A stretch of DNA of 64,000 nucleotides from assembly GCF_002266855.1 (NCBI RefSeq), contig NZ_NGJN01000001.1, forward strand, positions 124,001-188,000. The letters run 5' to 3'. Each line of letters starts with the position of its first letter. Within the stretch, counting starts at the first letter, position 1. The translations under genes were made by a program, and so were the position numbers. This DNA comes from Winogradskyella aurantia. Its GTDB lineage: Bacteria; Bacteroidota; Bacteroidia; Flavobacteriales; Flavobacteriaceae. This document shows, piece by piece, positions 26,549 to 35,386 of the stretch. Under the pieces are notes generated by a model, which was given only the letters and a program-made list of their open reading frames with translations, was not told where the DNA came from and made no database searches.

Positions 26549-27907
26549 CTATACCAAGTGGCCCACTAAATCCTCAATCCTAGAAATTAATTGAACTTTT
26601 ATAGCCGTATTTTTTAATGCGATTTTATTGTACTTGGAAACAAAAATAGTAGAGAATCCTAATTTTTCGGCTTCTGAAATCCGCTGCTCTACACGTTGTA
26701 CGGGTCTAATCTCCCCAGATAATCCAACCTCAGCAGCGAAACAAAAATCGCTTGGTATAGCTACATCTTCATTAGATGATAAAATTGAAGCTGCCACTGC
26801 CAAATCAATAGCGGGGTCATCCACTGTTATGCCACCTGTAATATTAAGAAAAACATCTTTTGCTCCTAATCGGAAACCTGCACGCTTTTCTAAAACAGCC
26901 AAGAGCATATTTAAACGTTTAGCGTTGAAACCTGTAGCAGAACGTTGTGGTGTACCGTAAACTGCGGTGCTCACGAGTGCCTGAACTTCTATCATTAATG
27001 GTCTTAGACCCTCAAGGGTAGCAGCGATAGCATTACCTGATAATTCACCGTCCTTTTCAGAGATTAAAATCTCAGACGGGTTGGACACTTCCCTTAAACC
27101 AGAGCCTTGCATTTCATAAATTCCCATTTCGTTCGTAGAACCGAAACGGTTTTTGTGTGCTCTAAGGATTCTAAAAACATGATTGCGGTCACCTTCAAAC
27201 TGAAGAACCGTATCTACCATATGCTCTAGTATCTTCGGCCCTGCTATATTGCCATCTTTGGTAATATGCCCTATTAACAATACTGGTGTTGCGGTTTCCT
27301 TAGCAAATTTTATAAGTTCAGTAGTACATTCCTTGATTTGTGATATACTACCAGCAGAAGATTCTATATAGTCACTATGCAATGTCTGGATAGAATCGAT
27401 TATTACAATTTCGGGCTCAAGAGCCTCTATTTGCTTAAAAATGTTTTGGGTCTTGGTTTCGGTAAGTATATAGCAATTATTACTTTCTGGATTTATACGC
27501 TCTGCACGCATTTTTATTTGCTTTTGGCTTTCTTCTCCAGAAACATATAAGGTTTTGTAAGGTAATTGCAGTGCTATTTGCAGTAAAAGTGTACTTTTTC
27601 CTATGCCTGGTTCGCCTCCTAATAAAGTTAGGGCTCCATGCACCATACCCCCACCGAGAACCCTGTTAAATTCTTCATCCCTAAGATTAAGGCGAGTCTC
27701 TTGTGACAGGTCAATTTCATTAATTTTAAGTGGTTTGGAAATACGTTTTACGGCTTGGTTTTGAGATTTCCAATCGCTTTTCTCCGGTTTTTGGACAACT
27801 TCTTCTACAATAGTATTCCATTGCTTACAAGAATTACACTGGCCTTGCCATTTCGCATACTGACTACCGCAATTCTGACAATAAAAGGTAGTTTTTACTT
27901 TAGCCAT
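26549..27907 (-). CDS. radA: DNA repair protein RadA
   Basis: This 452-residue RecA-like helicase promotes branch migration during recombination. It has an N-terminal zinc finger (Cys10, Cys13, Cys24, Cys27), Walker A in GGEPGIGKSTLL, the RadA-specific KNRFG motif (HKNRFGSTNEMG) and a C-terminal Lon-like domain (GGITVDDPAIDLAVAASILS). Length is normal. The 190 bp upstream to the esterase gene hold no convincing gene. Confidence 0.97.
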   Translation of the reverse strand: MAKVKTTFYCQNCGSQYAKWQGQCNSCKQWNTIVEEVVQKPEKSDWKSQNQAVKRISKPLKINEIDLSQETRLNLRDEEFNRVLGGGMVHGALTLLGGEPGIGKSTLLLQIALQLPYKTLYVSGEESQKQIKMRAERINPESNNCYILTETKTQNIFKQIEALEPEIVIIDSIQTLHSDYIESSAGSISQIKECTTELIKFAKETATPVLLIGHITKDGNIAGPKILEHMVDTVLQFEGDRNHVFRILRAHKNRFGSTNEMGIYEMQGSGLREVSNPSEILISEKDGELSGNAIAATLEGLRPLMIEVQALVSTAVYGTPQRSATGFNAKRLNMLLAVLEKRAGFRLGAKDVFLNITGGITVDDPAIDLAVAASILSSNEDVAIPSDFCFAAEVGLSGEIRPVQRVEQRISEAEKLGFSTIFVSKYNKIALKNTAIKVQLISRIEDLVGHLV

Positions 27908-28097
27908 ATTTAGCTCTATGAATTCTGAAATTGAATAAAAAGCTAAATTAAGACAATTTTAGTTGATGTCTTTAAACCAGTGAAAAATAGCCAGAAACTT
28001 AAATACCGTATACCTTTAAGGTTCCCCAGACGACAAAAACAGCTTTATTCTCGCGTACAAGGCCTCAAAGAAATAGTCTGTGGATGGTATTCTCTTT

Positions 28098-29282
28098 TTA
28101 GTTCTCTTCATTATCTTCACCTTGTTCTTCATCTTCATCAGTATCCACTATCGTTAACTCATCAATTTTGGAAAAAATATACTCTCTGTTTATATAACTT
28201 ACATCATTTAACTCAAGCGCAGATTCGTAAAGTTTTTTTGCCTTTTTGGTTTTACCCATTTTTTCTGCATGTTGTGCCAGGTAATAAGTGCCCAACAATG
28301 ATTCTGGCTTCATCTTTTTAACCAACTTACCAATCTTCTCAAGTGATTTTAAATCATCTCGTTTCTCAGCTATTTTAACGAGATCCTCAAATTCTTGATC
28401 TGATATCGGTTTATGAATACCGAAATAGTCTTCAATTCTATCGTACCGCCCTATTAGATATTCGTCTAAAGTGCCTTCATAAGGCAATACTTTTTCTTCC
28501 AGTTCTTTTTCCCTTAGTGGCTGGTACAATTCAAAAATCTTATCAAATGATTTTGAAATTGCCGTACTTACCATGGTAAAGTGGTTATAGATTTGAAACT
28601 CATCAAAATAATAGGTTAAGTTTTGATTTTCAACCGTTGCGATTTTAGAATTTACATTTAAAACAGCTTCTCTAATATGAGATACATCTTTGGTTGATGT
28701 GGACATGTAATAAAAAATAGGCTCATTAACGAAGTTGAGTTGATTGCCAAGATTGTTTTTAATGTCTCCTGTTAAATCTGGACTAATACATACGTAAGCC
28801 TGAAAAAACGGTTTGTCATTATACAGGAAAGAATTGATGAAATTACCCATCAGGTCATGACCAACGGCCACTTTAAATTTACTTTCACCATAGGAATTTT
28901 CAATGTATGGCACTAGTTCATTTACAATAAAATTATAAAAACGAAAACCTGATTCAACAGGCAAACCCGAATACTCATCAGAATAACCGTCATAACCTCT
29001 TTCGTTACCTTGTATTACACCCACTACGATAGAAGCTGGCATGTCGTCAAAATAGGTTTGAAAATCCACTTGGCCTGCTACAGGCTCAAACATGTAGTCC
29101 CCATCAAAAACGATTATCAATGGGTGTTTTAAGTCTGATAAAGGGTCGTAATTCTTTGGGAGTTTTATTTTTAATTGACGCTCAGTATTTAGGTGCACTG
29201 AACGAATCTTTTCATATATAATCTGGGCAGATAAATGAATGCAAATAAAACAAGTAAAAACTATAAGAATAGTCTTTCTCAT
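28098..29282 (-). CDS. Esterase-fold exported protein with Asp in the nucleophile elbow (copy 1)
   Basis: The 394-residue protein has a signal peptide (1-20), an alpha/beta-hydrolase fold related to the esterase D/enterochelin esterase group (KHPLIIVFDGDYMFEP), and C-terminal TPR-like helices (about 300-370) ending in an acidic tail. The usual GHSxG elbow reads VGHDLMGNF, so the nucleophile serine is Asp143. A histidine in YNHFTMVST remains where the catalytic one belongs. It lies 78 bp after its paralogue. It may be a non-catalytic binding protein or may use Asp; I cannot decide. Confidence 0.82.
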   Translation of the reverse strand: MRKTILIVFTCFICIHLSAQIIYEKIRSVHLNTERQLKIKLPKNYDPLSDLKHPLIIVFDGDYMFEPVAGQVDFQTYFDDMPASIVVGVIQGNERGYDGYSDEYSGLPVESGFRFYNFIVNELVPYIENSYGESKFKVAVGHDLMGNFINSFLYNDKPFFQAYVCISPDLTGDIKNNLGNQLNFVNEPIFYYMSTSTKDVSHIREAVLNVNSKIATVENQNLTYYFDEFQIYNHFTMVSTAISKSFDKIFELYQPLREKELEEKVLPYEGTLDEYLIGRYDRIEDYFGIHKPISDQEFEDLVKIAEKRDDLKSLEKIGKLVKKMKPESLLGTYYLAQHAEKMGKTKKAKKLYESALELNDVSYINREYIFSKIDELTIVDTDEDEEQGEDNEEN

Positions 29283-29360
29283 AACTTAGTAGGTTTAGAG
29301 TTGGTATTTCAAACATACTAAATTATCGTTAACAAGCTAATTATTTTCGATGAAATGCAA

Positions 29361-30518
29361 TCAATTTTTCATTGCATCTCTGGTTTCGTACATTTTTTCA
29401 AGTATAATTTCCTTATCTATAAATTGTGATGGCTCTAGTAATAGCCCAGATTTGTAGCGTTGGAGTGCTCGTTTCAAATTACCTTCCTTTTCGTAATACA
29501 TACCCATATAGTATGCACTAAGCATTGAGTCTGGAAATTCGTTTTTTACGAGTTTTGCGAGCTTCTCAAGTGATTCCAAATCGTCTTTTTTGTTGCAAGC
29601 GGCGGCTATGGCCCTAATATCATTCTCAATTAATTTTTTTTCAAAACCGTAAAAATATTCAATGTCCTTATATTTTTCTATTAAATAATCATAGGGCGAG
29701 CCTTCAAACGGTAAAATCTTCTCATTATACTCCTTACCACTAATTGGTTTGTACAGTGCAAAGATTTCATTCAATGCTTTTGGAATTCCACGGCCCACCA
29801 AAGAATAGTGATTAGCATCCTCAAAATTATCGAACTTATAACGCAATGCTTTATTTTCTATGGCTTTCAATTGGGCGTCACACTCAATAATGGCATTTCT
29901 CAATACTTTAACATCAGCATCTGCCGTTGCCATATAATAAAATGTTTCTTGCTCTATTATGGCCAAGCGCTCTTTTAATCGTATGGACATCATAGGGGCC
30001 AAGTCAGGACTAAGCGCTATATACGCTCTAAAAAGAGGGTTGTCCTTGAAGAGGAAGAAATTCATAAAGTTAGCACTCAAATCATGACCAACTATTATTC
30101 TAAAATCAGAGGCATTATATTTCTCTTCGATATAAGGCACTAATTCAGCAGCAACAAACTCATAAAAGGCGGCACCGTCATGAGCAGGAAAATAGGTGTC
30201 CTCGTCATAAAAAAAATCATCTGTCCTTGTAGTGCTCTGATTGACCCCAACAATAATGCAGTCTGGGATATCTTCCCAATAGGCTTGATAATCGATATTT
30301 CCAGCAACAGGTTCAAACAAATAGTCCCCGTCAAGAACGATTACCAAAGGATAAAGTCGCTTAGCACTACTATCGTAATTACGCGGTAATTGAATTTTCA
30401 GCTCCCTTTTGCCTTCAAGCTTGTACGAATCTATTGTCTCGAGTAAGGCCTGGGACTGAAGATTATAACTAGCTAAAAAACAAAAGAGTACAACTAAGAA
30501 ATACTTCATACGGACCAT
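29361..30518 (-). CDS. Esterase-fold exported protein with Asp in the nucleophile elbow (copy 2)
   Basis: The 385-residue protein is a clear paralogue of the downstream gene: signal peptide, alpha/beta-hydrolase domain (YPLVIVLDGDYLFEPVAG) and C-terminal TPR-like helices (SAYYMGMYYEKEGNLKRALQ). Its nucleophile elbow reads VGHDLSANF with Asp146 in place of Ser, and the histidine in ANHYSLVG is kept. An ATG at codon 4 is an equally good start. It lies 34 bp after the YbhN-like gene and is probably in the panC-panD operon. The shared Ser-to-Asp change predates the duplication. Confidence 0.82.
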   Translation of the reverse strand: MVRMKYFLVVLFCFLASYNLQSQALLETIDSYKLEGKRELKIQLPRNYDSSAKRLYPLVIVLDGDYLFEPVAGNIDYQAYWEDIPDCIIVGVNQSTTRTDDFFYDEDTYFPAHDGAAFYEFVAAELVPYIEEKYNASDFRIIVGHDLSANFMNFFLFKDNPLFRAYIALSPDLAPMMSIRLKERLAIIEQETFYYMATADADVKVLRNAIIECDAQLKAIENKALRYKFDNFEDANHYSLVGRGIPKALNEIFALYKPISGKEYNEKILPFEGSPYDYLIEKYKDIEYFYGFEKKLIENDIRAIAAACNKKDDLESLEKLAKLVKNEFPDSMLSAYYMGMYYEKEGNLKRALQRYKSGLLLEPSQFIDKEIILEKMYETRDAMKN

Positions 30519-30552
30519 TAGCTTAAATGTTTAAGCAAGTTAAAAAATATTT

Positions 30553-31512
30553 CTAAACCTTGAGTCGCTTTCTATTATATATTGGAAGATAAATAAGTGA
30601 TAAGCCCCCAATTATGATAATTACCAAGGTTTGGGTAGACCACATAATCCAACCAAATGCCCTACTTGCATCCTCGGGTAAGTTAAAAATTAAAAATGCA
30701 ATAACGACGGCCTCAGGAAAAGATCCAATACCACCATTGGTAGCGGCTATACTAAAACTTGCTAGTATAAAACCAATAAGAGCTGCTGCTATGGAAATAT
30801 GACCTAATTCTGGCAAAGCAAATGTCGTAACATAGAACATAAGCACATACATTGTCCAGATAAAGAAGGTATGGAAAATAAACGCCCATTTATGCTCCAT
30901 TTTGAAAATACTTAATAAGCCTTCTACAAGACCACTGAGAAAGCTTTTTAGCTTTAAAACCAATTTGTTAGTGCTTTTTTTGAGAAATAAAATGGTCACT
31001 ATAGCTGCAATTACCAGCCCTAAGCCACCTAGAATGAGTGTCCCTAAGTTAAACTTATCGGTAAAGAACTCATAAATAAACTCAAACTCCAAAAACAACG
31101 CTACAGTTATAACCAATAAGAGCATTAAGGTATCAGCAATTCGCTCTGCTACAATGGTACCAATACCCTTATCAAAAGGCACCTTTTCGTAATTAGTAAG
31201 AATGGAGGCCCTTGCCAATTCACCTGCCCTTGGAATGGTAAAGTTTATAAGATATGCTGAATAAACAGCCATGAAGCTATTGGCAAACTTTGGCTTAAAG
31301 CCTAATGGTTGCACCATATACAACCATCTGTAAGCCCTTGAGGAATGACTTAAAATCCCTAATAAGGCTCCCAACAGAATCCAAACGTAATCTGCATCCT
31401 TGAAATATTGAACCAAGGTTGGAATAGAAATTTTTGATAACGAATACCAAACCAAAGCTATACCAAGTAGCAATGGCAGTATAACTTTGAGAATAAATTT
31501 AGGCTTATTCAA
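30553..31512 (-). CDS. Lysylphosphatidylglycerol synthase TM region/YbhN-like membrane protein
   Basis: The 319-residue protein has about eight membrane helices and matches the UPF0104/LPG_synthase_TM family (VQYFKDADYVWILLGALLG; SRAYRWLYMVQPLG; RAGELARASILTNYE; AATNGGIGSFPEAVV). It is the flippase-like half of MprF without the aminoacyl-transferase half, so lipid transport in the inner membrane is plausible but unproven. It starts 4 bp after panD. Confidence 0.87.
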   Translation of the reverse strand: MNKPKFILKVILPLLLGIALVWYSLSKISIPTLVQYFKDADYVWILLGALLGILSHSSRAYRWLYMVQPLGFKPKFANSFMAVYSAYLINFTIPRAGELARASILTNYEKVPFDKGIGTIVAERIADTLMLLLVITVALFLEFEFIYEFFTDKFNLGTLILGGLGLVIAAIVTILFLKKSTNKLVLKLKSFLSGLVEGLLSIFKMEHKWAFIFHTFFIWTMYVLMFYVTTFALPELGHISIAAALIGFILASFSIAATNGGIGSFPEAVVIAFLIFNLPEDASRAFGWIMWSTQTLVIIIIGGLSLIYLPIYNRKRLKV

Positions 31513-31516
31513 TCGG

Positions 31517-31867
31517 TTATTTTAAGAGATTTGTAGCCTCATCAGGAAACACTAAAGAGGGCTTGAAAACTTTAGCCTTTTCAATTTCCATAAAGGCGTA
31601 GGTAATTAAAATTAAAGTATCCCCAACAGAAACCTTTCTGGCAGCTGCACCATTTAAGGTAATTTCTCCACTGTTTCTTGGTCCAGGAATACAATAAGTC
31701 TCTAAACGTTCTCCATTATCGTTGTTTACGATTTGTACTTTCTCTCCCTGAATAATATTTGCTGCATCCATCAAATCTTCATCAATGGTGATACTGCCGA
31801 TATAGTTTAAATCAGCACCTGTGCATTTGACACGGTGTATTTTAGATTTTACAACTTGAATTTGCAT
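31517..31867 (-). CDS. panD: Aspartate 1-decarboxylase
   Basis: The 116-residue pyruvoyl enzyme makes beta-alanine for pantothenate and CoA synthesis. The self-cleavage site is Gly24-Ser25 in NYIGSITID, where Ser25 becomes the pyruvoyl group. Tyr and Asn of the active site are in NGAAAR and ILITYAFM. It is 13 bp downstream of panC, which uses its product. Confidence 0.97.
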   Translation of the reverse strand: MQIQVVKSKIHRVKCTGADLNYIGSITIDEDLMDAANIIQGEKVQIVNNDNGERLETYCIPGPRNSGEITLNGAAARKVSVGDTLILITYAFMEIEKAKVFKPSLVFPDEATNLLK

Positions 31868-31880
31868 GAGGCAAAGATAA

Positions 31881-32732
31881 TTAATTTAATGCGATATTAT
31901 CTATGAGTCTAATATCACTAGCATAAACAGCTATAAAGGCCCTGTATGCTTTTTGTCTTGATTTTCGTTTTATCGGTTTTAAGGTTTTAGAGTCTGCAAT
32001 TACAAAATATTCCAATTCCAAAAGTGGCTGTATTTCAAATTGCTTCTTCACCCATTCCGTAATTTCCTTAGCACTTTTTATGCCAAACTGTTCTCTAACG
32101 TCTTTTAAGGTTTTATAAATAAAAGGTGCTGCTTCTCTGTGCTCCTTGGACAATCTCTTATTCCTAGAGCTCATGGCCAAACCATCTGCGTGCCTATAGA
32201 TAGGGCAGCCCACTATTTTAACTGGTAAACTATGTTGCTCTACCAATTTTCTGACAATTTGTAATTGCTGGTAGTCCTTTTCTCCAAAAAAGGCAAAGTC
32301 AGGTTGTACAATTTCAAATAGTCTTTTGACTATTGTACCAACACCGTCAAAATGTCCGCTCCTAAATGCACCTTCCATTTCGTGTTCTAACCCGGCAAAG
32401 TGAAACGTTTCCGAAGTTATGTTGTCATCGTAAATATCTTCGGTTAGTGGTGCATAAACCATAATTTTTTTATCGTTTAAACTTTTTAATAGCTCCAAGT
32501 CTGCCTCTAGGGTTCTAGGGTACTTTAACAGGTCTTGTTGGTTGTCAAATTGAGTAGGATTAACAAAAATACTAACCACCACAAGGTCTGTATGTTTTAA
32601 TGCCGTTTCTATTAAAGATAAATGACCTTGATGCAAAGCACCCATGGTAGGCACAAATCCAATAGAATTGCCACTATTTTTTAATTCATTGATGTGATGA
32701 ATTAATTTCGTTTTAAGGTAAAATACATCCAA
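31881..32732 (-). CDS. panC: Pantothenate synthetase
   Basis: This ATP-dependent ligase joins pantoate and beta-alanine. It has the nucleotidyl-transferase HIGH-type motif ([15 protein letters not shown]), FVNPTQFDN and the KMSKS-like SSRNKRL. I prefer the TTG at 32732 (283 residues, beginning [10 protein letters not shown]) to the ATG at 32759, because the -7 element of a strong promoter (32757-32764) covers that ATG and the family usually starts near the TTG. The gene heads a minus-strand operon with panD, the YbhN-like gene and two esterase-fold genes. Confidence 0.93.
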   Translation of the reverse strand: MDVFYLKTKLIHHINELKNSGNSIGFVPTMGALHQGHLSLIETALKHTDLVVVSIFVNPTQFDNQQDLLKYPRTLEADLELLKSLNDKKIMVYAPLTEDIYDDNITSETFHFAGLEHEMEGAFRSGHFDGVGTIVKRLFEIVQPDFAFFGEKDYQQLQIVRKLVEQHSLPVKIVGCPIYRHADGLAMSSRNKRLSKEHREAAPFIYKTLKDVREQFGIKSAKEITEWVKKQFEIQPLLELEYFVIADSKTLKPIKRKSRQKAYRAFIAVYASDIRLIDNIALN

Positions 32733-32756
32733 GACTTTTCGAAAAATAAATGCGTG

Positions 32757-32788
32757 CAAACATAATATTTACTCGCAATCTGCACAAA
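32757..32788 (-). promoter_or_regulatory. panC operon promoter
   Basis: On the minus strand TTTG (32788-32785) is followed after exactly 20 bp by TATGTTTG (32764-32757). This matches the Bacteroidota consensus TTTG-N19/20-TAnnTTTG very well. Transcription would begin near 32752, placing the TTG start at 32732 about 20 bases into the message. Confidence 0.7.
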
Positions 32789-32794
32789 TTTTTG

Positions 32795-32802
32795 TACTTT
32801 TG
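32795..32802 (+). promoter_or_regulatory. -7 element for the glycogen-synthase-like gene
   Basis: TACTTTTG matches TAnnTTTG and lies 38 bp before the ATG at 32840. I see no TTTG at the ideal -33 distance. The element is back-to-back with the panC promoter, forming a divergent promoter pair. Confidence 0.45.
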
Positions 32803-32839
32803 CATGTTTTTACTTTTAATTTTCAAAAGCAGCAGATTT

Positions 32840-33652
32840 ATGAAAGATAAACGAATATTGTACGTGTCCTCAGAAGTTGTTCCCTATTTACCAGAGACGG
32901 AGATTTCTTCAATGTCATTTGAAGCACCGCGCATGGTAAATAAGCAAGGAGGACAAATACGAATATTTATGCCGCGTTTTGGTAATATAAATGAAAGACG
33001 ACATCAATTACATGAAGTAATTCGTTTATCAGGTATAAATCTAGTCATAAATGATCTGGATATGCCATTGATAATTAAGGTGGCATCCATCCCTAAAGAA
33101 CGTATTCAAGTCTATTTTATAGATAATGAAGACTACTTTAAACGTAAGGCTACATTAACAGATGAAGACGGAAATCTATTTCCTGATAATGATGAGCGCG
33201 CCATATTTTTTGCAAAGGGTGTTATTGAAACTGTCAAAAAACTAAACTGGGCACCAGATATCATTCATGTTAATGGTTGGTTAGCCTCGTTATTGCCACT
33301 ATACCTTAAAGAGTTTTACAAAACCGAACCTCTTTTCACTGAGAGTAAAATTGTGACCTCTGTGTACAATCAAAGCTTCGAAGGAACGTTAGATATGAAG
33401 ATGTTAGAAAAAGTAAAATTTGATGGACTGGATACTGAGGCGATAAAACCTTTGAAAAATCCAGACTATATAAACTTAATGAAAATTGCGATGGATAATT
33501 CTGATGCTGTTATACGGGGATCGGAAGAATTGCAAAAAGATTTAGATGATTATATAAATAACTTGTCTAAACCTGTTTTGGAGTACCATTCCATTGAAGA
33601 ATTTGCAGACCCATACACTGAATTTTATACCACCCAGGTATTAAACAGCTAA
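32840..33652 (+). CDS. Glycogen/starch synthase-like protein, N-terminal GT5 half only
   Basis: The 270-residue protein matches the N-terminal Rossmann half of GT5 glycogen synthases (MKDKRILYVSSEVVPYL; NDERAIFFAKGVIETVKKL; PDIIHVNGWLASLLPLYL). The C-terminal half of a normal synthase (about 480 residues) is absent, and the ADP-glucose motif KTGGL is replaced by ETEISSMSFE. It is therefore unlikely to be a working glycogen synthase. I chose ATG 32840; an upstream frame to 32750 would overlap the promoter region. It is divergent from panC and 7 bp before the DUF4270 lipoprotein gene. Confidence 0.85.
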   Translation: MKDKRILYVSSEVVPYLPETEISSMSFEAPRMVNKQGGQIRIFMPRFGNINERRHQLHEVIRLSGINLVINDLDMPLIIKVASIPKERIQVYFIDNEDYFKRKATLTDEDGNLFPDNDERAIFFAKGVIETVKKLNWAPDIIHVNGWLASLLPLYLKEFYKTEPLFTESKIVTSVYNQSFEGTLDMKMLEKVKFDGLDTEAIKPLKNPDYINLMKIAMDNSDAVIRGSEELQKDLDDYINNLSKPVLEYHSIEEFADPYTEFYTTQVLNS

Positions 33653-33659
33653 ATGTCCT

Positions 33660-35360
33660 ATGAAAAAATATAAATTTGCCCCAGAACTTATATGCCTCTG
33701 CTTGATTGTGCTAAGTTTTGTCGGTTGCAATACAGATTTCGTGACCCTAGAATCCGATGTCTTAAATAGCGACGACATCAATAATTTTAATATCCAAGAC
33801 ATTAGTTATGATGTTGTTTCCTATAATAAAGTTCTTGGCCCAGTACAAACAGAAGATATGTCCCTTGGAACTTTGGGAATTTACAACGATAATTTCGGGA
33901 CCACTGCTTCATCTTTTGTTAGCCAATTAACGCTATCAGACTTTAACCCGCAGTTCGGTGAAGGAGTAATAATAGACTCTGTGGTTTTAACCATACCTTA
34001 CTTTATAAAATCTACTCAATTTGACAATGAAAATAATTTAATTTTTGATATTGATTCTGTCATTGGAAGAGACCCAATTATTCTAAGAATTTTTGAAAAT
34101 CAATATTTTATAAGAGACTTTGACCCCAATGGTGACTTTGATGCCAAACAACCTTACTTCTCTAACAAATCAGCTTCTGAATCTGAGCCTATTCCATTAT
34201 CGCTTTTAGAAGGTGGGGAGTTAGGCTTTGTTGAATATAATGCTGAGACAGAACAACTAGAGCCCATTGATAATATTATTGATATTAATGAAAATGGATA
34301 TATTCTAACAGAAGTGGATAATGAGGATGAGGATGAAGATCCACAATTTATCTCCATACAGCCCCCTGGACTAAGAATATTATTAGACCCAACTTTTTGG
34401 GAGGATAAAATTATAGAGAAAGAAGGAGAGCCCGAATTAGCTAGCCCAAACAATTTCAATGACTACTTCAGAGGCCTATACTTTAAGGCTGAACCAGTCA
34501 ATGGCAGTGGCAGCCATTTAATGTTAAATTTAACCAATACCAATCCAAATATAACTATTTTTTATTCCCGACTCACCGAAGATCCTGATGACGACCCCGA
34601 TACTCGGGAAAATGATAGCTATATCCTCAATTTTGGACCAAATAGGATCAACTTTATGGATAACGATTTCTCGGTGGAGTTAAGCGATGGAGATGAAACT
34701 AACGGAGACGCAAGGCTTTTATTGAAAGGTGGTGAAGGTTCTGTTGCAAAAATCAAGTTATTTAATGGTGAGGATATCGATGATGATGATGACAATATAA
34801 ATAGTTTTGAATTTTGGAAGAGTCAATATGTTGAAACTGACGACAACGGCAACTTCCAAGGTATAAAACGCTTAGTCAATGAGGCTAACCTGGTATTTTT
34901 TGTTGATCAAGATCTTGTTGGAAGCAGGGAGCCTAACAGAATTTACTTGTATAACACAGAGAATAAAACACCTTTGATAGATTATTTTTTAGATATACAA
35001 AACAATGGACTACCTTCTGCCTCTATTATTAATCATCTCGGGCCGCTACAACGTGAGGGAGATGAGTCTAACGGGCAAGGCATAAAGTATAAAATTAAAA
35101 TTACAGAACATATCAAAAATCTTTTGGTCAGAGACTCTACCAATGTAGAATTAGGTTTAGCCGTTTCCTTAAATGTGAATTTAGAAAATCCAGCCACGAA
35201 CCCACCTCAACGTATCATGCAGCAACCGAGTACTGAAAATTTTACAGTCCCTATTAGCTCAGTGCTATCGCCGAGAGGAACCGTATTGCACGGAAACAAT
35301 TCAGAAGATGAAAGCAAAAGGGTTTATCTTGAGATTTATTATACTGAACCAAATAACTAA
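33660..35360 (+). CDS. DUF4270 domain-containing lipoprotein
   Basis: The 566-residue protein has a lipoprotein signal peptide ending in SFVGC (lipid-anchored Cys23) and then a long beta-rich DUF4270 body with the opening GTLGIYNDNFGTT typical of the family. Several very acidic stretches (about residues 215-232 and 370-380) may bind calcium. DUF4270 is confined largely to Bacteroidota and its role is unknown; the outer membrane is the likely location. It is between the GT5-like gene and glmS, with 7 and 26 bp gaps. Confidence 0.87.
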   Translation: MKKYKFAPELICLCLIVLSFVGCNTDFVTLESDVLNSDDINNFNIQDISYDVVSYNKVLGPVQTEDMSLGTLGIYNDNFGTTASSFVSQLTLSDFNPQFGEGVIIDSVVLTIPYFIKSTQFDNENNLIFDIDSVIGRDPIILRIFENQYFIRDFDPNGDFDAKQPYFSNKSASESEPIPLSLLEGGELGFVEYNAETEQLEPIDNIIDINENGYILTEVDNEDEDEDPQFISIQPPGLRILLDPTFWEDKIIEKEGEPELASPNNFNDYFRGLYFKAEPVNGSGSHLMLNLTNTNPNITIFYSRLTEDPDDDPDTRENDSYILNFGPNRINFMDNDFSVELSDGDETNGDARLLLKGGEGSVAKIKLFNGEDIDDDDDNINSFEFWKSQYVETDDNGNFQGIKRLVNEANLVFFVDQDLVGSREPNRIYLYNTENKTPLIDYFLDIQNNGLPSASIINHLGPLQREGDESNGQGIKYKIKITEHIKNLLVRDSTNVELGLAVSLNVNLENPATNPPQRIMQQPSTENFTVPISSVLSPRGTVLHGNNSEDESKRVYLEIYYTEPNN

Positions 35361-35386
35361 AAGTATAAACCAAAAAGTATTAACCT

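Noticed and set aside
27980-28321. 113-residue open frame on the plus strand
   Set aside because: More than half lies antisense to the esterase-fold gene; the sequence is low-complexity and shows no domain.
35361-35386. glmS ribozyme
   Set aside because: Only 26 bp separate the DUF4270 stop from the glmS start, which is too short for the ribozyme fold.
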